Shown piece by piece: positions 6,382 through 13,470 of a stretch of 13,830 bases of DNA. The notes below the pieces were generated by a model, which ran no database searches, was not told where the DNA came from, and saw only the letters and a list, made by a program, of their open reading frames with translations. The stretch lies in assembly GCA_964392615.1 (NCBI GenBank), contig CAYMRB010000271.1:1-13830 (forward strand), in the 5' to 3' direction. Origin of the DNA: CAYMRB01 sp964392615 (lineage in GTDB: Bacteria; Planctomycetota; UBA8108). Positions within the stretch are counted from its first letter, which is position 1. Each line of letters opens with the position of its first letter. The translations under genes and the position numbers were made by a program.

Positions 6382-8898
6382 TCAGCGCTGCAGGTCGCGA
6401 TCGTGGACCTTCTTCCCCGCGCGGATCGCGGCGCGAATCCGCTGCTGGTGGTTCTGCAGGCGTGCGTACTTGTCGAGGCGGGCCTGATCGGTCGGGCATG
6501 GCGCGAAGCCCGGCATATCGGCGCGGGGCTTCTCGGTGAGGCGTTGGCGACCCGTCTCGATGAGCGCGAGAGCCTCGCTGTAGGCGGCCGGGTTCCTCTT
6601 CTCGACGTCGGCGAGGATCGGGCTCAGCTCCGGTCGATCGAAGCTGATCATCGGCGCGGCACCGTGGCCGAGACGGATGCCCTTGCCGGTGAGACTCTTC
6701 AAGCGATTGACCTCGCCGCCATCGAGCGGACCGCGCCCCGCCGCACCGCGATCCCACGCGCTAGCGTAGGTCGAGTAGTACGGTGCGTTGAGGTCGATCC
6801 ACGCCGTGAGGCGCTCCATCTCGTCCGCGTCGAGCTTCACGTCGTAGTGGCCCTCGTCGAGGGCCTTGATCAGCCGACTGGGGTTCGCGCCCCACGAGTA
6901 CGCTTCGAGGATGCCGTTCGGCCCGCCACCCGGAGCCACCACCATGCGCTTCCTCGCGATCTCCATGTACGCGACATTGAAGACGAGCGTACGGTCCGGC
7001 GCGAGGTTGAGGGCCTCGCCAGCCTCCTTGCCGTAGTCGTGGCACGACACACAGTGCTCGGTAAGGACGGGCTGAGTATCGCGCATGAAGCTGAACGGCC
7101 GCGTATGGCCCAGCCAGCCGTCGAGTCGACTCGGCGCGCGCTTCAGAGCGAGGGCGCCGGTCGGCACCGGCGTCTCGGTGTGGCTCGCATGGCAGCCGTT
7201 GCACGCGAGCTTCTCGCCCGACTGGGCGATCACGCCGCTGCGCATCGATTGCACCATGCGCTTCTTCTCGTCGAGGAGCTGGAAGTACACGAACTTCTCG
7301 GGCGGCACCGCAAAGAACGCCGAGCCGTCGGCCTCGACCGGCACCGTGCCGAGGATCATCTTGTTGTCGAAGTCGTGCCAGTTCATCGCCGGGGCCTCCT
7401 GGCCCTGGCCGCCCCAAGACGGGTGCGTCCACGTGAGCTTCGGCGGGTTCTCGACGACGCGCAGGTACTTGATCGCGCCGCGCTTGACGCCCTTCATGTG
7501 CGTGCCCTGATAGACGTCAGCGACGAAGAACGTGCCGACGCCGTTGCCGTAGTCGCGTCGCGTCGGGACGGGATGAGGCCGCGGATGCGGGCCGACAGGC
7601 ATCGGATCGTAGCAGCCGAATCCCTTCGCGCCACGGTGCAGCAGCACCTCGTTGCCGAACGTGTCGACGAGGAAGATGCCGACCTCATCGCTGCCTCGCG
7701 CGATGACGCGAGAGACGAGGAAGCGCTTGTCGTCGAGCGCGTACGGGTCCTCGTACTTCAGCGGCACGCGCTGGAAGTTGTCGAAGCCGCCGCTGCCGGC
7801 CCAGTCCTTGTCGGCGCCCGCGATCAGCTTGCGGGACGACGCCGGCCAGATGCGCAGGATCGGCTCCGCGCCCTCCGTGCCGATTTCGGGATCGAGAATC
7901 GCCAGCGCGCCCCACGGGCGGTCATGGCATGACGAGACGATACAGATGATCTTGCGAGTGCCGGGAATCGGCCGCGCGTTGAGCATCGCGTGAGGGGTGC
8001 TCTGGCCATACAGGAGCGCGTGGTTCGTACCGTCGGGCCCGCTCGTCCACAGTCCCTGCGCGCCGCCGAAGTTGCGGTCGGTGTATTCCCATCGGAAGTA
8101 GAGCAGCCGGCCGTCAGGCATCTGAATGCCGTGACCTTCGAAGAGGGTGCTCTGGCCGATCTGCACGATGTTGGCACCGTCCGACTCCATGCGGAACAGG
8201 TTGCCCATGATGTGCCGATTGCAGCCGCAGTACTTCGGCTCGCGGCTCGACGTGAACGCGATGTCGCCGTCGGCGAGCCAGAACGGGCTCAGGTCGCTGA
8301 CCCCGGGGGCGGACGTGAGTTGCGTCAGATTCGAGCCGTCGGCGTCGACCGCCCACAGGTGGTAGTCGTCGTCGATGTTCTGCCGCAGCGACATGATGAT
8401 ACGCGCGCCGTCGAAGCTCACCTCCGGATCGCGCGGTGTGCCATCCGGACAGTGAACGAGGGTCTTCACGCTCTCCGTGCGCAGGTCGACCGTCCGCAGC
8501 GCGCCGCCCTTCATGTGGCGGAACTTGCCGGTGTTGATCTCGTTCGTCTGGAAGATATTGCCGGTGTTGTGGTGATCGTTCGGGTACTGCCGTCGCTCGA
8601 CGAAGAGGATCGGTCGACCGCCGACGAGGGGATCGGCGATGAGAGCGCGTCGCTGCAGATCGGCGAAGCGCTTCTGGGCGATCGCGATCCGCTTGCCGCC
8701 AGATTCGAGAGCCCTCTCGATGCGGTCGAGCTCGGCGAGGAAGGCCAGGCCATCCGGATAGCGTTCGCCGCGCGACGCGGAGAGATCCTCGATCGCGGCG
8801 CGCAACGCTGCGGTGTCGACACCGACCGGCTCGGCATCGAGTGCGGGCTGTGGGCAGAAGAAGAAGGCGGTGACGACCAGAAGAAGACAGTTCCGCAT
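6382..8898 (-). CDS. HzsA-related protein (beta-propeller with two haem c motifs)
   Basis: This 838-residue protein has a signal peptide (1-22). The ATG at 8898 is preferred over the longer open frame running to 9318, because it has GGAG seven bases upstream and begins the signal peptide, while the extension would overlap the divergent gene and looks non-coding. Residues 90-480 contain TolB/propeller-like blades with Asp-Gly-x-x-Ile motifs (AVDADGSNL at 183-191, MPDGRLLYF at 260-268). Two haem c attachment motifs follow: C566-x-x-C569-H570 and C616-x-x-C619-H620. This arrangement matches the hydrazine synthase alpha-subunit middle domain family, which is widespread in planctomycetes that do not perform anammox, so hydrazine synthesis should not be assumed. 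A periplasmic redox role is likely. No other hydrazine synthase subunit is in the window. It is transcribed divergently from the FG-GAP gene. Confidence 0.88.
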   Translation of the reverse strand: MRNCLLLVVTAFFFCPQPALDAEPVGVDTAALRAAIEDLSASRGERYPDGLAFLAELDRIERALESGGKRIAIAQKRFADLQRRALIADPLVGGRPILFVERRQYPNDHHNTGNIFQTNEINTGKFRHMKGGALRTVDLRTESVKTLVHCPDGTPRDPEVSFDGARIIMSLRQNIDDDYHLWAVDADGSNLTQLTSAPGVSDLSPFWLADGDIAFTSSREPKYCGCNRHIMGNLFRMESDGANIVQIGQSTLFEGHGIQMPDGRLLYFRWEYTDRNFGGAQGLWTSGPDGTNHALLYGQSTPHAMLNARPIPGTRKIICIVSSCHDRPWGALAILDPEIGTEGAEPILRIWPASSRKLIAGADKDWAGSGGFDNFQRVPLKYEDPYALDDKRFLVSRVIARGSDEVGIFLVDTFGNEVLLHRGAKGFGCYDPMPVGPHPRPHPVPTRRDYGNGVGTFFVADVYQGTHMKGVKRGAIKYLRVVENPPKLTWTHPSWGGQGQEAPAMNWHDFDNKMILGTVPVEADGSAFFAVPPEKFVYFQLLDEKKRMVQSMRSGVIAQSGEKLACNGCHASHTETPVPTGALALKRAPSRLDGWLGHTRPFSFMRDTQPVLTEHCVSCHDYGKEAGEALNLAPDRTLVFNVAYMEIARKRMVVAPGGGPNGILEAYSWGANPSRLIKALDEGHYDVKLDADEMERLTAWIDLNAPYYSTYASAWDRGAAGRGPLDGGEVNRLKSLTGKGIRLGHGAAPMISFDRPELSPILADVEKRNPAAYSEALALIETGRQRLTEKPRADMPGFAPCPTDQARLDKYARLQNHQQRIRAAIRAGKKVHDRDLQR

Positions 8899-9106
8899 CG
8901 AATCGCTCCAAAGGGCCACGTTCGCGGACACGGCAATCGGCGCAGCGTGCCACGCGAGGATGTGGACGAATGTGACCCCGGCTACGCTACCGCAAGAGCC
9001 CGCCGATCGCGACGTTCGAGGTTCGCGAGATTGCGTTTCCGCGCCTCGTCGGGGGCGCGTACACTCGTGCCCACGGGAGAGTCGGGAAGATCCAGGAGGA
9101 GTTCGC
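8899..9106. promoter_or_regulatory. Divergent intergenic region carrying both promoters
   Basis: These 208 bases separate the start of the HzsA-related gene (-) from that of the FG-GAP gene (+), so both promoters should lie here. A weak -10-like TACACT is at 9060-9065, about 40 bases before the plus-strand ATG, with only a poor -35 candidate at 9037-9042. AGGAGGAG at 9094-9101 is a strong ribosome-binding site five bases before ATG 9107. A small inverted repeat, GCGTG-C-CACGC, lies at about 8946-8956. I see no clear operator. Confidence 0.4.
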
Positions 9107-10330
9107 ATGCTACCTTCCTTTCGTTCCGTTGTGTCGGCGGCGTTTCTGATCGTCGCGTGGCTCGGGTGTCTGTCGGCGTCCGATCTGTCCGCGCCGGTTC
9201 GCCTCGAGGCGGACGGCAAGCCGGTCGACACCGACGTCGGCCACGCCGCGCCGTATCTCTGGGACATCGACGGCGATGGCGACCTCGATCTGCTCGTCGG
9301 CCAGTTCGGCGGCGGCAAGCTGCGCGTTTACGAGAACGCCGGCAGCGAGAAGAAGCCGCGCTACGCGTCCCACACGTGGTTTCAGGCGGGCGGTGCCGAG
9401 GGCACCGTCCCGGCGGGGTGATGCGTCGGATTCGGTCCACAGGTGGTGGACATCGACGGCGACGGCAAGCGGGACGTGATCAGCGGTTCGTACTGGCCCG
9501 GCGACATCTTCGTGTTTCGCGGGCGCGGCGGCTGGAAGTTCGATAAGGGCGTCGAGCTGAAGGACGCGTCCGGTCGCAACCTCAATGCCGGACCGACGTG
9601 GAAGTCGAAGGATGAGCCGGAGATGGACAGTCTCGCCGCTGCGCCGCATGCGGTCGACTTCGACGGCGATGGTGACCTTGACGTCCTCGTCGGCAACATT
9701 CAGGGCCGGGTGATCCTGATCGACAACGAGGGTACGGCGAAGAAGCCGTCGTTCTCGACGCACCGGACGGCGCTGGAAGCGGACGGCCAGGAGATCCGCG
9801 TCCCCGGCGGCGATGCGGGACCGGTCGTCGCGGACTGGGACGCCGACGGAAGGCCCGACCTGCTCGTCGGCGCGGGGGACGGCTCGGTTTGGTTCTATCG
9901 CAACGTGGCGAAGGGGAAGAAGCCGCGCTATGCGAAGGGACAGACTCTCATCACGGCCGCTGCTCGTCGCGGCAAGCGCGGGGAGGTCGGTGAGGCGCCG
10001 AAGCGCCCTGGCACGCGCGCCAAGATCTGTGCCACGGACTACGACGGCGACGGCCGGATCGACCTTCTCGTCGGCGACTTCGCATCCGGCAAGCGCCCTG
10101 CCCCGAAGCTGAACGCGGAACAGATCGCGACGCGCGACCGACTGCGCGAGGAGCGCGACGCGACCCTGGCGAAGTACGAGAAGCTGGTCGAGCAGAGCGA
10201 CGACGCCGCAGCGCAGAGGCTCCTCGAGCGCTATCAGGACATCGCCCTGGAGCTCGACCCGCTCGAGGCCGGGACCGAATACCACGGCTGGGTGTGGCTG
10301 TATCTGCGCACGGCGCGTAGCCGGCTCTGA
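9107..10330 (+). CDS. FG-GAP/VCBS-repeat exported protein, candidate selenoprotein (Sec105)
   Basis: Read with TGA 9419-9421 as selenocysteine, this is a 407-residue protein. It has a strong AGGAGGAG site and a signal peptide at residues 1-24; Cys21 in WLGC could be a poor lipobox. Five calcium-loop FG-GAP blades follow, with D-x-D-G-D-G or a close variant at about 53-65, 115-127, 184-196, 242-254 and 311-323. A charged helical segment lies at 334-375. TGA falls between blades one and two, in the context Val-Pro-Ala-Gly-[TGA]-Cys-Val-Gly-Phe-Gly-Pro-Gln. The frame is identical before and after, and a SECIS-like hairpin follows. TGA also ends this gene and most others here, so the code is not globally reassigned. 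Alternatives are a nonsense mutation, or an internal GTG restart at 9443, which has no ribosome-binding site and cuts a blade motif. The domain assignment is firm and the Sec reading is inference. The reaction is unknown; a redox-active Sec-Cys pair is possible. Confidence 0.72.
9419..9456 (+). promoter_or_regulatory. Candidate bacterial SECIS: in-frame TGA with downstream hairpin
   Basis: TGA (9419-9421) is followed after 13 bases by GTCCAC (9435-9440), loop AGGTG (9441-9445) and GTGGAC (9446-9451), a perfect 6-bp stem. TCG (9432-9434) can pair with CGA (9454-9456) if AT (9452-9453) bulges out. The apical loop begins 19 bases past TGA and has G at its second position. Both points agree with the known bacterial pattern, and AGGT also opens the E. 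coli fdhF SECIS loop. Hairpins are common in GC-rich DNA, so this supports the Sec reading without proving it. Confidence 0.6.
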
Positions 10331-10347
10331 CCTGGCAGCCCTGCCTC

Positions 10348-10362
10348 AGCTGATTGTCAGCT
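10348..10362 (+). terminator. Small hairpin after the FG-GAP gene
   Basis: AGCTGA (10348-10353) and TCAGCT (10357-10362) form a perfect 6-bp stem with loop TTG, 17 bases past the final TGA. There is no T tract. It could be part of a 3'-end structure together with the larger hairpin that follows. Confidence 0.35.
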
Positions 10363-10367
10363 CGGAT

Positions 10368-10417
10368 GCGCCGATTCTCGTCGGTGTGCGACACTTCGTG
10401 TCGACACACCTCGGCGC
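10368..10417 (+). terminator. Large stem-loop downstream of the FG-GAP gene
   Basis: The outer stem GCGCCGA (10368-10374) pairs with TCGGCGC (10411-10417). After an 8-base one-sided internal loop, GGTGTGCGACAC (10383-10394) pairs with 10398-10410 across loop TTC, with a single bulged A at 10404. That gives 19 base pairs in total. It starts 38 bases past the stop codon. The position suits transcription termination or 3'-end protection, although no T run follows. A structured RNA is the alternative. Confidence 0.55.
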
Positions 10418-10533
10418 GCGGTCTGCCGATAACGTGATGGGCGGGGCGTCTCCGGGCCGCGAGCCGAGCCGGCCGCAGGCCTTGTGACGAAGCGGCGACT
10501 GTCACGCCGTTCCGGTACGCCGCTTGGAGGGTT

Positions 10534-10572
10534 CCCGTCGGCACTCCGATCGCCCGATCGGAGTTCCACGGG
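10534..10572 (+). promoter_or_regulatory. Perfect 10-base-arm inverted repeat with extended stem
   Basis: ACTCCGATCG (10543-10552) and CGATCGGAGT (10555-10564) are perfect inverted arms two bases apart, a good shape for a dimeric repressor site. As RNA the stem extends outward through GG/CC (10540-10541 with 10666-offset partner 10566-10567) and CCCGT/ACGGG (10534-10538 with 10568-10572), with one mismatch and one bulge. It lies about 114 bases before the first gene of the pilin-type cluster, so it may be an operator or a leader hairpin. Confidence 0.5.
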
Positions 10573-10617
10573 TCGTGGGGACCCGAGCGAACGCGTTGAA
10601 CAGACTCCTTGCTGCGT

Positions 10618-10647
10618 CCGTACTCGTGCCGTGTCGGTACGAGTCGG
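10618..10647 (+). promoter_or_regulatory. Leader stem-loop before the pilin-type cluster
   Basis: ACTCGTGCC (10622-10630) pairs with GGTACGAGT (10636-10644) through eight Watson-Crick pairs and one G-U, around loop GTGTC. CCG (10618-10620) and CGG (10645-10647) extend it past a bulged T. It ends 38 bases before ATG 10686. It could act as an attenuator or a translation-control hairpin for the cluster, but no alternative pairing partner was found by eye. Confidence 0.45.
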
Positions 10648-10685
10648 CGGGAAGCTGATCGCGGCGGAGAAGAAAGAGAGCCACC

Positions 10686-11321
10686 ATGGGACGGAGTGCA
10701 CCCCTCGAGGAGGAGGGGGCTGGGGGGCAGCAGGTGCTGACTCGCTGGCTGGTGATAGCTGCGTGCTGCGTTGCGGTCGTCGGAGTCTCCTACTATTTAA
10801 CGGCTTCCAGCGAACGAGGCGCGGACGCGCCACGGGAGGATGGAGCGACCGCGGATCGCGACGCCACGCGGCACGCCGCGGCTAGCGAGAGCAGGCTCGC
10901 GGCGCGCAATTGGGGGCACCTCGACCCGGGGACGCCGCCGGCCGCTGTCTCGGGCTCCGCCCCGGATCCGGTCTTCAGCGAGCTGCGCGGTACCGGTGTC
11001 ACCGTCGACAACGGATCCGTGGCGGTCGACGTCAGCGCGTCGCTCGATCTCGACTCGGATGAGGATGAAGAAGAGCGCCTGCTGACCCTCGAGATCGAGG
11101 GCTACGGTCATCCCGAGGAGCTCGAGCAAGCCGCCGACGCCTTGCGGGATCGCGAGTTCGTCTCCGCCGAGAGCCTGCGGGACAGCTACGGAGCCGGGAG
11201 CTATCAGGAGGGCGACTTCGTCCCGAAGGAGTTCTTCGAAGGGGAGATCGAGCACGTCTTCGTCGACGGAGCGGGGGGCGTGCCGCCGGAGATCATCGAG
11301 CGCGCGAGGGAGGAGAAGTGA
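10686..11321 (+). CDS. Single-span membrane protein of unknown function, first gene of the pilin-type cluster
   Basis: I do not recognise this 211-residue protein. It has a short N-terminal stretch, one transmembrane helix at about 21-40, and then an Ala/Arg/Asp-rich, probably disordered linker to about residue 90. A strongly acidic patch (DSDEDEEERL) is near 122-131, and the C-terminal third is rich in Glu, Asp and Tyr. The topology suggests a cytoplasmic N-terminus with the bulk of the protein outside. The ribosome-binding site is poor. Its TGA overlaps the next ATG by one base (TGATG), and GGGAGGAG for the next gene lies inside its 3' end, so the two are translationally linked. Context suggests a role with the following pilin-like proteins, perhaps assembly or anchoring, but no motif proves it. 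Confidence 0.8.
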   Translation: MGRSAPLEEEGAGGQQVLTRWLVIAACCVAVVGVSYYLTASSERGADAPREDGATADRDATRHAAASESRLAARNWGHLDPGTPPAAVSGSAPDPVFSELRGTGVTVDNGSVAVDVSASLDLDSDEDEEERLLTLEIEGYGHPEELEQAADALRDREFVSAESLRDSYGAGSYQEGDFVPKEFFEGEIEHVFVDGAGGVPPEIIERAREEK

Positions 11322-11836
11322 TGCGACGACACGGACTCGGGCCGGGCGGTCGCGACGTGCGGGGGACGACGCTATTGGAGGTCGTCGTCGGCCTCACCGT
11401 CGTCTTCGTGAGCGTGGCGCTCGTCGGTCTCGGTCTCAGCACCGGCAATCGCGTGACGCGGGAGATCCGCGAGAACGAGTTGGTTCAGTTCCAGGCGCAG
11501 GCGTTCATCGACTACCTCCGAGCGCAGCCGTTCGGGATGACCTCGGACCCGCACCCGAACCAGATCCAGCTGGACGAGATTTTTGACAACGATGCCGAGC
11601 CCGGCAACGTGACGCTCCAGCAGCTGACGCGTTGGCCCGCGCAAGAAGGCGGCTGGGTCTTCCAGCTCGCCGGGTTCGCCGTCGACGGCGATTGGCGCGT
11701 CCAGGTCGACGCCGACATCGACGACGACGGGACCGTCTTCGGCGCTGTGGAGGCGAGCGGCAAGATTCTGAGGATTCGCGTGTTCTTCAATGAGGCCCTG
11801 GTGCTCGCGACCAATCGAGCGACGGAGAGTAGCTGA
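11321..11836 (+). CDS. Prepilin-like protein (PilV/GspI-type minor pilin or pseudopilin)
   Basis: This 171-residue protein has a type IV prepilin N-terminus: a basic leader, then Gly15 before Thr-Thr-Leu-Leu-Glu20, with the conserved Glu at position +5 after the predicted cleavage, followed by a hydrophobic helix (16-40). Prepilin peptidase would cut after Gly15 and methylate the new N-terminus. The remainder (41-171) is a small globular domain, as in minor pilins. ATG 11321 is preferred over GTG 11318, because GGGAGGAG at 11308-11315 is well spaced and the ATG gives the TGATG coupling. The next gene overlaps the same way at 11834-11838. The subfamily choice (pilus minor pilin or type II secretion pseudopilin) is not settled by the sequence. 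Confidence 0.85.
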   Translation: MRRHGLGPGGRDVRGTTLLEVVVGLTVVFVSVALVGLGLSTGNRVTREIRENELVQFQAQAFIDYLRAQPFGMTSDPHPNQIQLDEIFDNDAEPGNVTLQQLTRWPAQEGGWVFQLAGFAVDGDWRVQVDADIDDDGTVFGAVEASGKILRIRVFFNEALVLATNRATESS

Positions 11837-13455
11837 TGAGGGCGATGGATCATTCCGCTCAACGGAGACAGGGGGGCGTCCTCGTCGTAGCGCTCATCCT
11901 CGCGACGTCCTTTGCCCTGGTCATGGCCTCGCTCCTGCACCAGGTCGACGTCCGCGCGAAGGCAGCGCGCACTCGGCTGGGCTCCGTGCAGGGGCTGTAC
12001 GACGCGTTCAGCCAGCTCGAGGAGGCCAAGGTCATCGTCGATGACTCCGGCTACGCGAGCGGCAAGAACATCGTCTTGCAGAACGCTCTCGCGAGTTCTG
12101 ACAAGAAGATCGCGGGAACCGATGTCGTCGTATCGCAGCTGTTGGGCTCCTGGTACGAGATCACCGCCACGTCGACCTTCGACGGGGACTACGAGCGCGT
12201 CGTGTCTCAACCCGTGCGCGAGGTCAACTACTACTCGAGCTACAACACGTTCGTATCTGACGACTCGATCGGCGTGTCGGGTTCGCCGGTGGGCAACATC
12301 CACACGAACAAGAAGATCCTCTTCTACTTCGCGGGCGGCCAGTACAAGTACCCCTTGTCGGCTGTCGAGGGCTTCGAGTTCGTCGAGAGCTCCGGCGCGA
12401 CAAAGGAGAACACGAAGATCACGGGTTCCTCGGATCCGTGCACCGACCCGATCGATATCGACTTCGAGGGGGACGAGCGCTTCAGCCTCGAAGGAATCCG
12501 CAAGAACGCTCTGCCGGAGTTCTCCACGCCGGACGAGGTCATGCTCTACTTCTATCGCAGTGGAGCCGACCAATGGGTGAGGATCGAGAATTTCACGCAG
12601 CGCTACAAGGAAACGAAGACCTGGACCGAGAACATCTACGAGTGGAATCCGGACACGTCCCGGACGATTCTCAAGAAGCGGTATCGCCGCGAGTACTACC
12701 AGGTCTGGGTCGACAGTGGAGGCACGACCGTGGCGGGAGACGGCGGCCAAGGCGGTACGTGGGTCTGGAAGTACCGCAACGTTCCGTATTGGACCGAGGA
12801 GCACCCGATGGTGCGCCAGAAGGTCGGCGAGCGAGTTCGCACCAAGACGTACACTCGCTACCCGACGGAACACAAGCAGGTTCCTGACGACAGCGTGATC
12901 TACGCGGGCGCCGGAGTCCGGAGGGTCTGGGGCGACATCGTCGGCAGGTTGACCGTGGCGACCGACGGGAAGATCAACATCCGCAGCAATCTCCGCTATC
13001 GCGACAAGTACGGCCGCACGCCCTACGAGAACGGCACGCGCCCGGAGCTCCCCTACGAGAAGAACGACCGCTATGAAGGGGACGCGACGCTCGGGTTGGT
13101 CGCCCGCGGCGATATCACGTATGACCGCAGGGTTCCGTCGTCGCTCGAGGTCAACGGCAGCATGCTGTCGATCGAGGGGCGCGTGGGCGTCAAGGGGCTT
13201 CAGATGGACGACGACGGCAACGTGACGAAGTACGACAGCAAGTTCATCAAGGACTCGATTCGCCGCTATGGCGGCGTCACGACGGCGAAGCGACCCGTCG
13301 AGACGTACGTGCAGGAGGGCGCGGTCAAGTCGGGATTCCGCTCTGGCGAGTCGGTGTTCGACACGAGCGTCGTGAGCCATCCGCCGCCGTTCTTCCTGGC
13401 GATGCCCGACCCGACGTTCTTCGCCACGTACTTCCCCGCTGCGATCGAGAAGTGA
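11836..13455 (+). CDS. PilX-like pilus-assembly protein with a large passenger domain
   Basis: This 539-residue protein has an N-terminal pilin-type helix at 14-36 after Arg-Arg-Gln-Gly-Gly and lacks Glu at +5, as is usual for PilX and GspK. The passenger has two patches seen in the pilus-assembly PilX/DUF4900-like group: a Gly-Asn-Ile-His-Thr-Asn motif near 153-158, and a beta-helix-like segment near 354-430 (VIYAGAG, then LGLVARGDITY). Between them, residues about 250-345 are unusually rich in Tyr, Trp, Lys and Thr. At 539 residues it is much larger than a typical PilX. GGAGAG six bases upstream sets the start. It is coupled to the upstream pilin gene by TGATG, and the next prepilin starts 15 bases after its stop. 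It probably forms part of the tip complex of a fibre. Confidence 0.8.
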   Translation: MRAMDHSAQRRQGGVLVVALILATSFALVMASLLHQVDVRAKAARTRLGSVQGLYDAFSQLEEAKVIVDDSGYASGKNIVLQNALASSDKKIAGTDVVVSQLLGSWYEITATSTFDGDYERVVSQPVREVNYYSSYNTFVSDDSIGVSGSPVGNIHTNKKILFYFAGGQYKYPLSAVEGFEFVESSGATKENTKITGSSDPCTDPIDIDFEGDERFSLEGIRKNALPEFSTPDEVMLYFYRSGADQWVRIENFTQRYKETKTWTENIYEWNPDTSRTILKKRYRREYYQVWVDSGGTTVAGDGGQGGTWVWKYRNVPYWTEEHPMVRQKVGERVRTKTYTRYPTEHKQVPDDSVIYAGAGVRRVWGDIVGRLTVATDGKINIRSNLRYRDKYGRTPYENGTRPELPYEKNDRYEGDATLGLVARGDITYDRRVPSSLEVNGSMLSIEGRVGVKGLQMDDDGNVTKYDSKFIKDSIRRYGGVTTAKRPVETYVQEGAVKSGFRSGESVFDTSVVSHPPPFFLAMPDPTFFATYFPAAIEK

Positions 13456-13470
13456 GGGGGCGCGCTGATC

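Larger units (their letters stand above)
10331..10685 (+). other. 355-base intergenic region rich in hairpins
   Basis: I find no convincing gene here. The region holds four stem-loops (10348-10362, 10368-10417, 10534-10572, 10618-10647) and a spaced inverted repeat GTGAC (10484-10488) / GTCAC (10501-10505). The first two are near the FG-GAP stop. The last two are close to the start of the pilin-type cluster and could belong to its leader. I could not identify a known riboswitch consensus or a good promoter. Before ATG 10686 there is only a weak purine-rich stretch (GGAGAAGAAAGAGAG). Confidence 0.6.

Noticed and set aside
8899..9318. N-terminal extension of the HzsA-related open frame to 9318
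   Set aside because: It overlaps the divergent FG-GAP gene, reads as Arg/Ser-rich non-coding translation, and would place the signal peptide 140 residues inside the protein.
9443..10330. Separate FG-GAP gene starting at GTG 9443, with 9107-9421 as a short independent gene
   Set aside because: GTG 9443 has no ribosome-binding site and lies just before a calcium-loop motif, and both pieces share one frame and one domain architecture. A single gene with an internal TGA explains the region better.
10328..10362. Second SECIS at the terminal TGA of the FG-GAP gene
   Set aside because: A hairpin follows at a similar distance, but its loop is TTG with no G in the first two positions, and I see no continuing domain after this TGA. 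It is treated as the true stop, and it is a reminder that hairpins after TGA also occur by chance here.
10681..10690. GCCACCATGG at the start of the 10686 gene matches the eukaryotic Kozak consensus
   Set aside because: All surrounding genes are bacterial, with Shine-Dalgarno sites and operon-style overlaps. The match is most simply chance.
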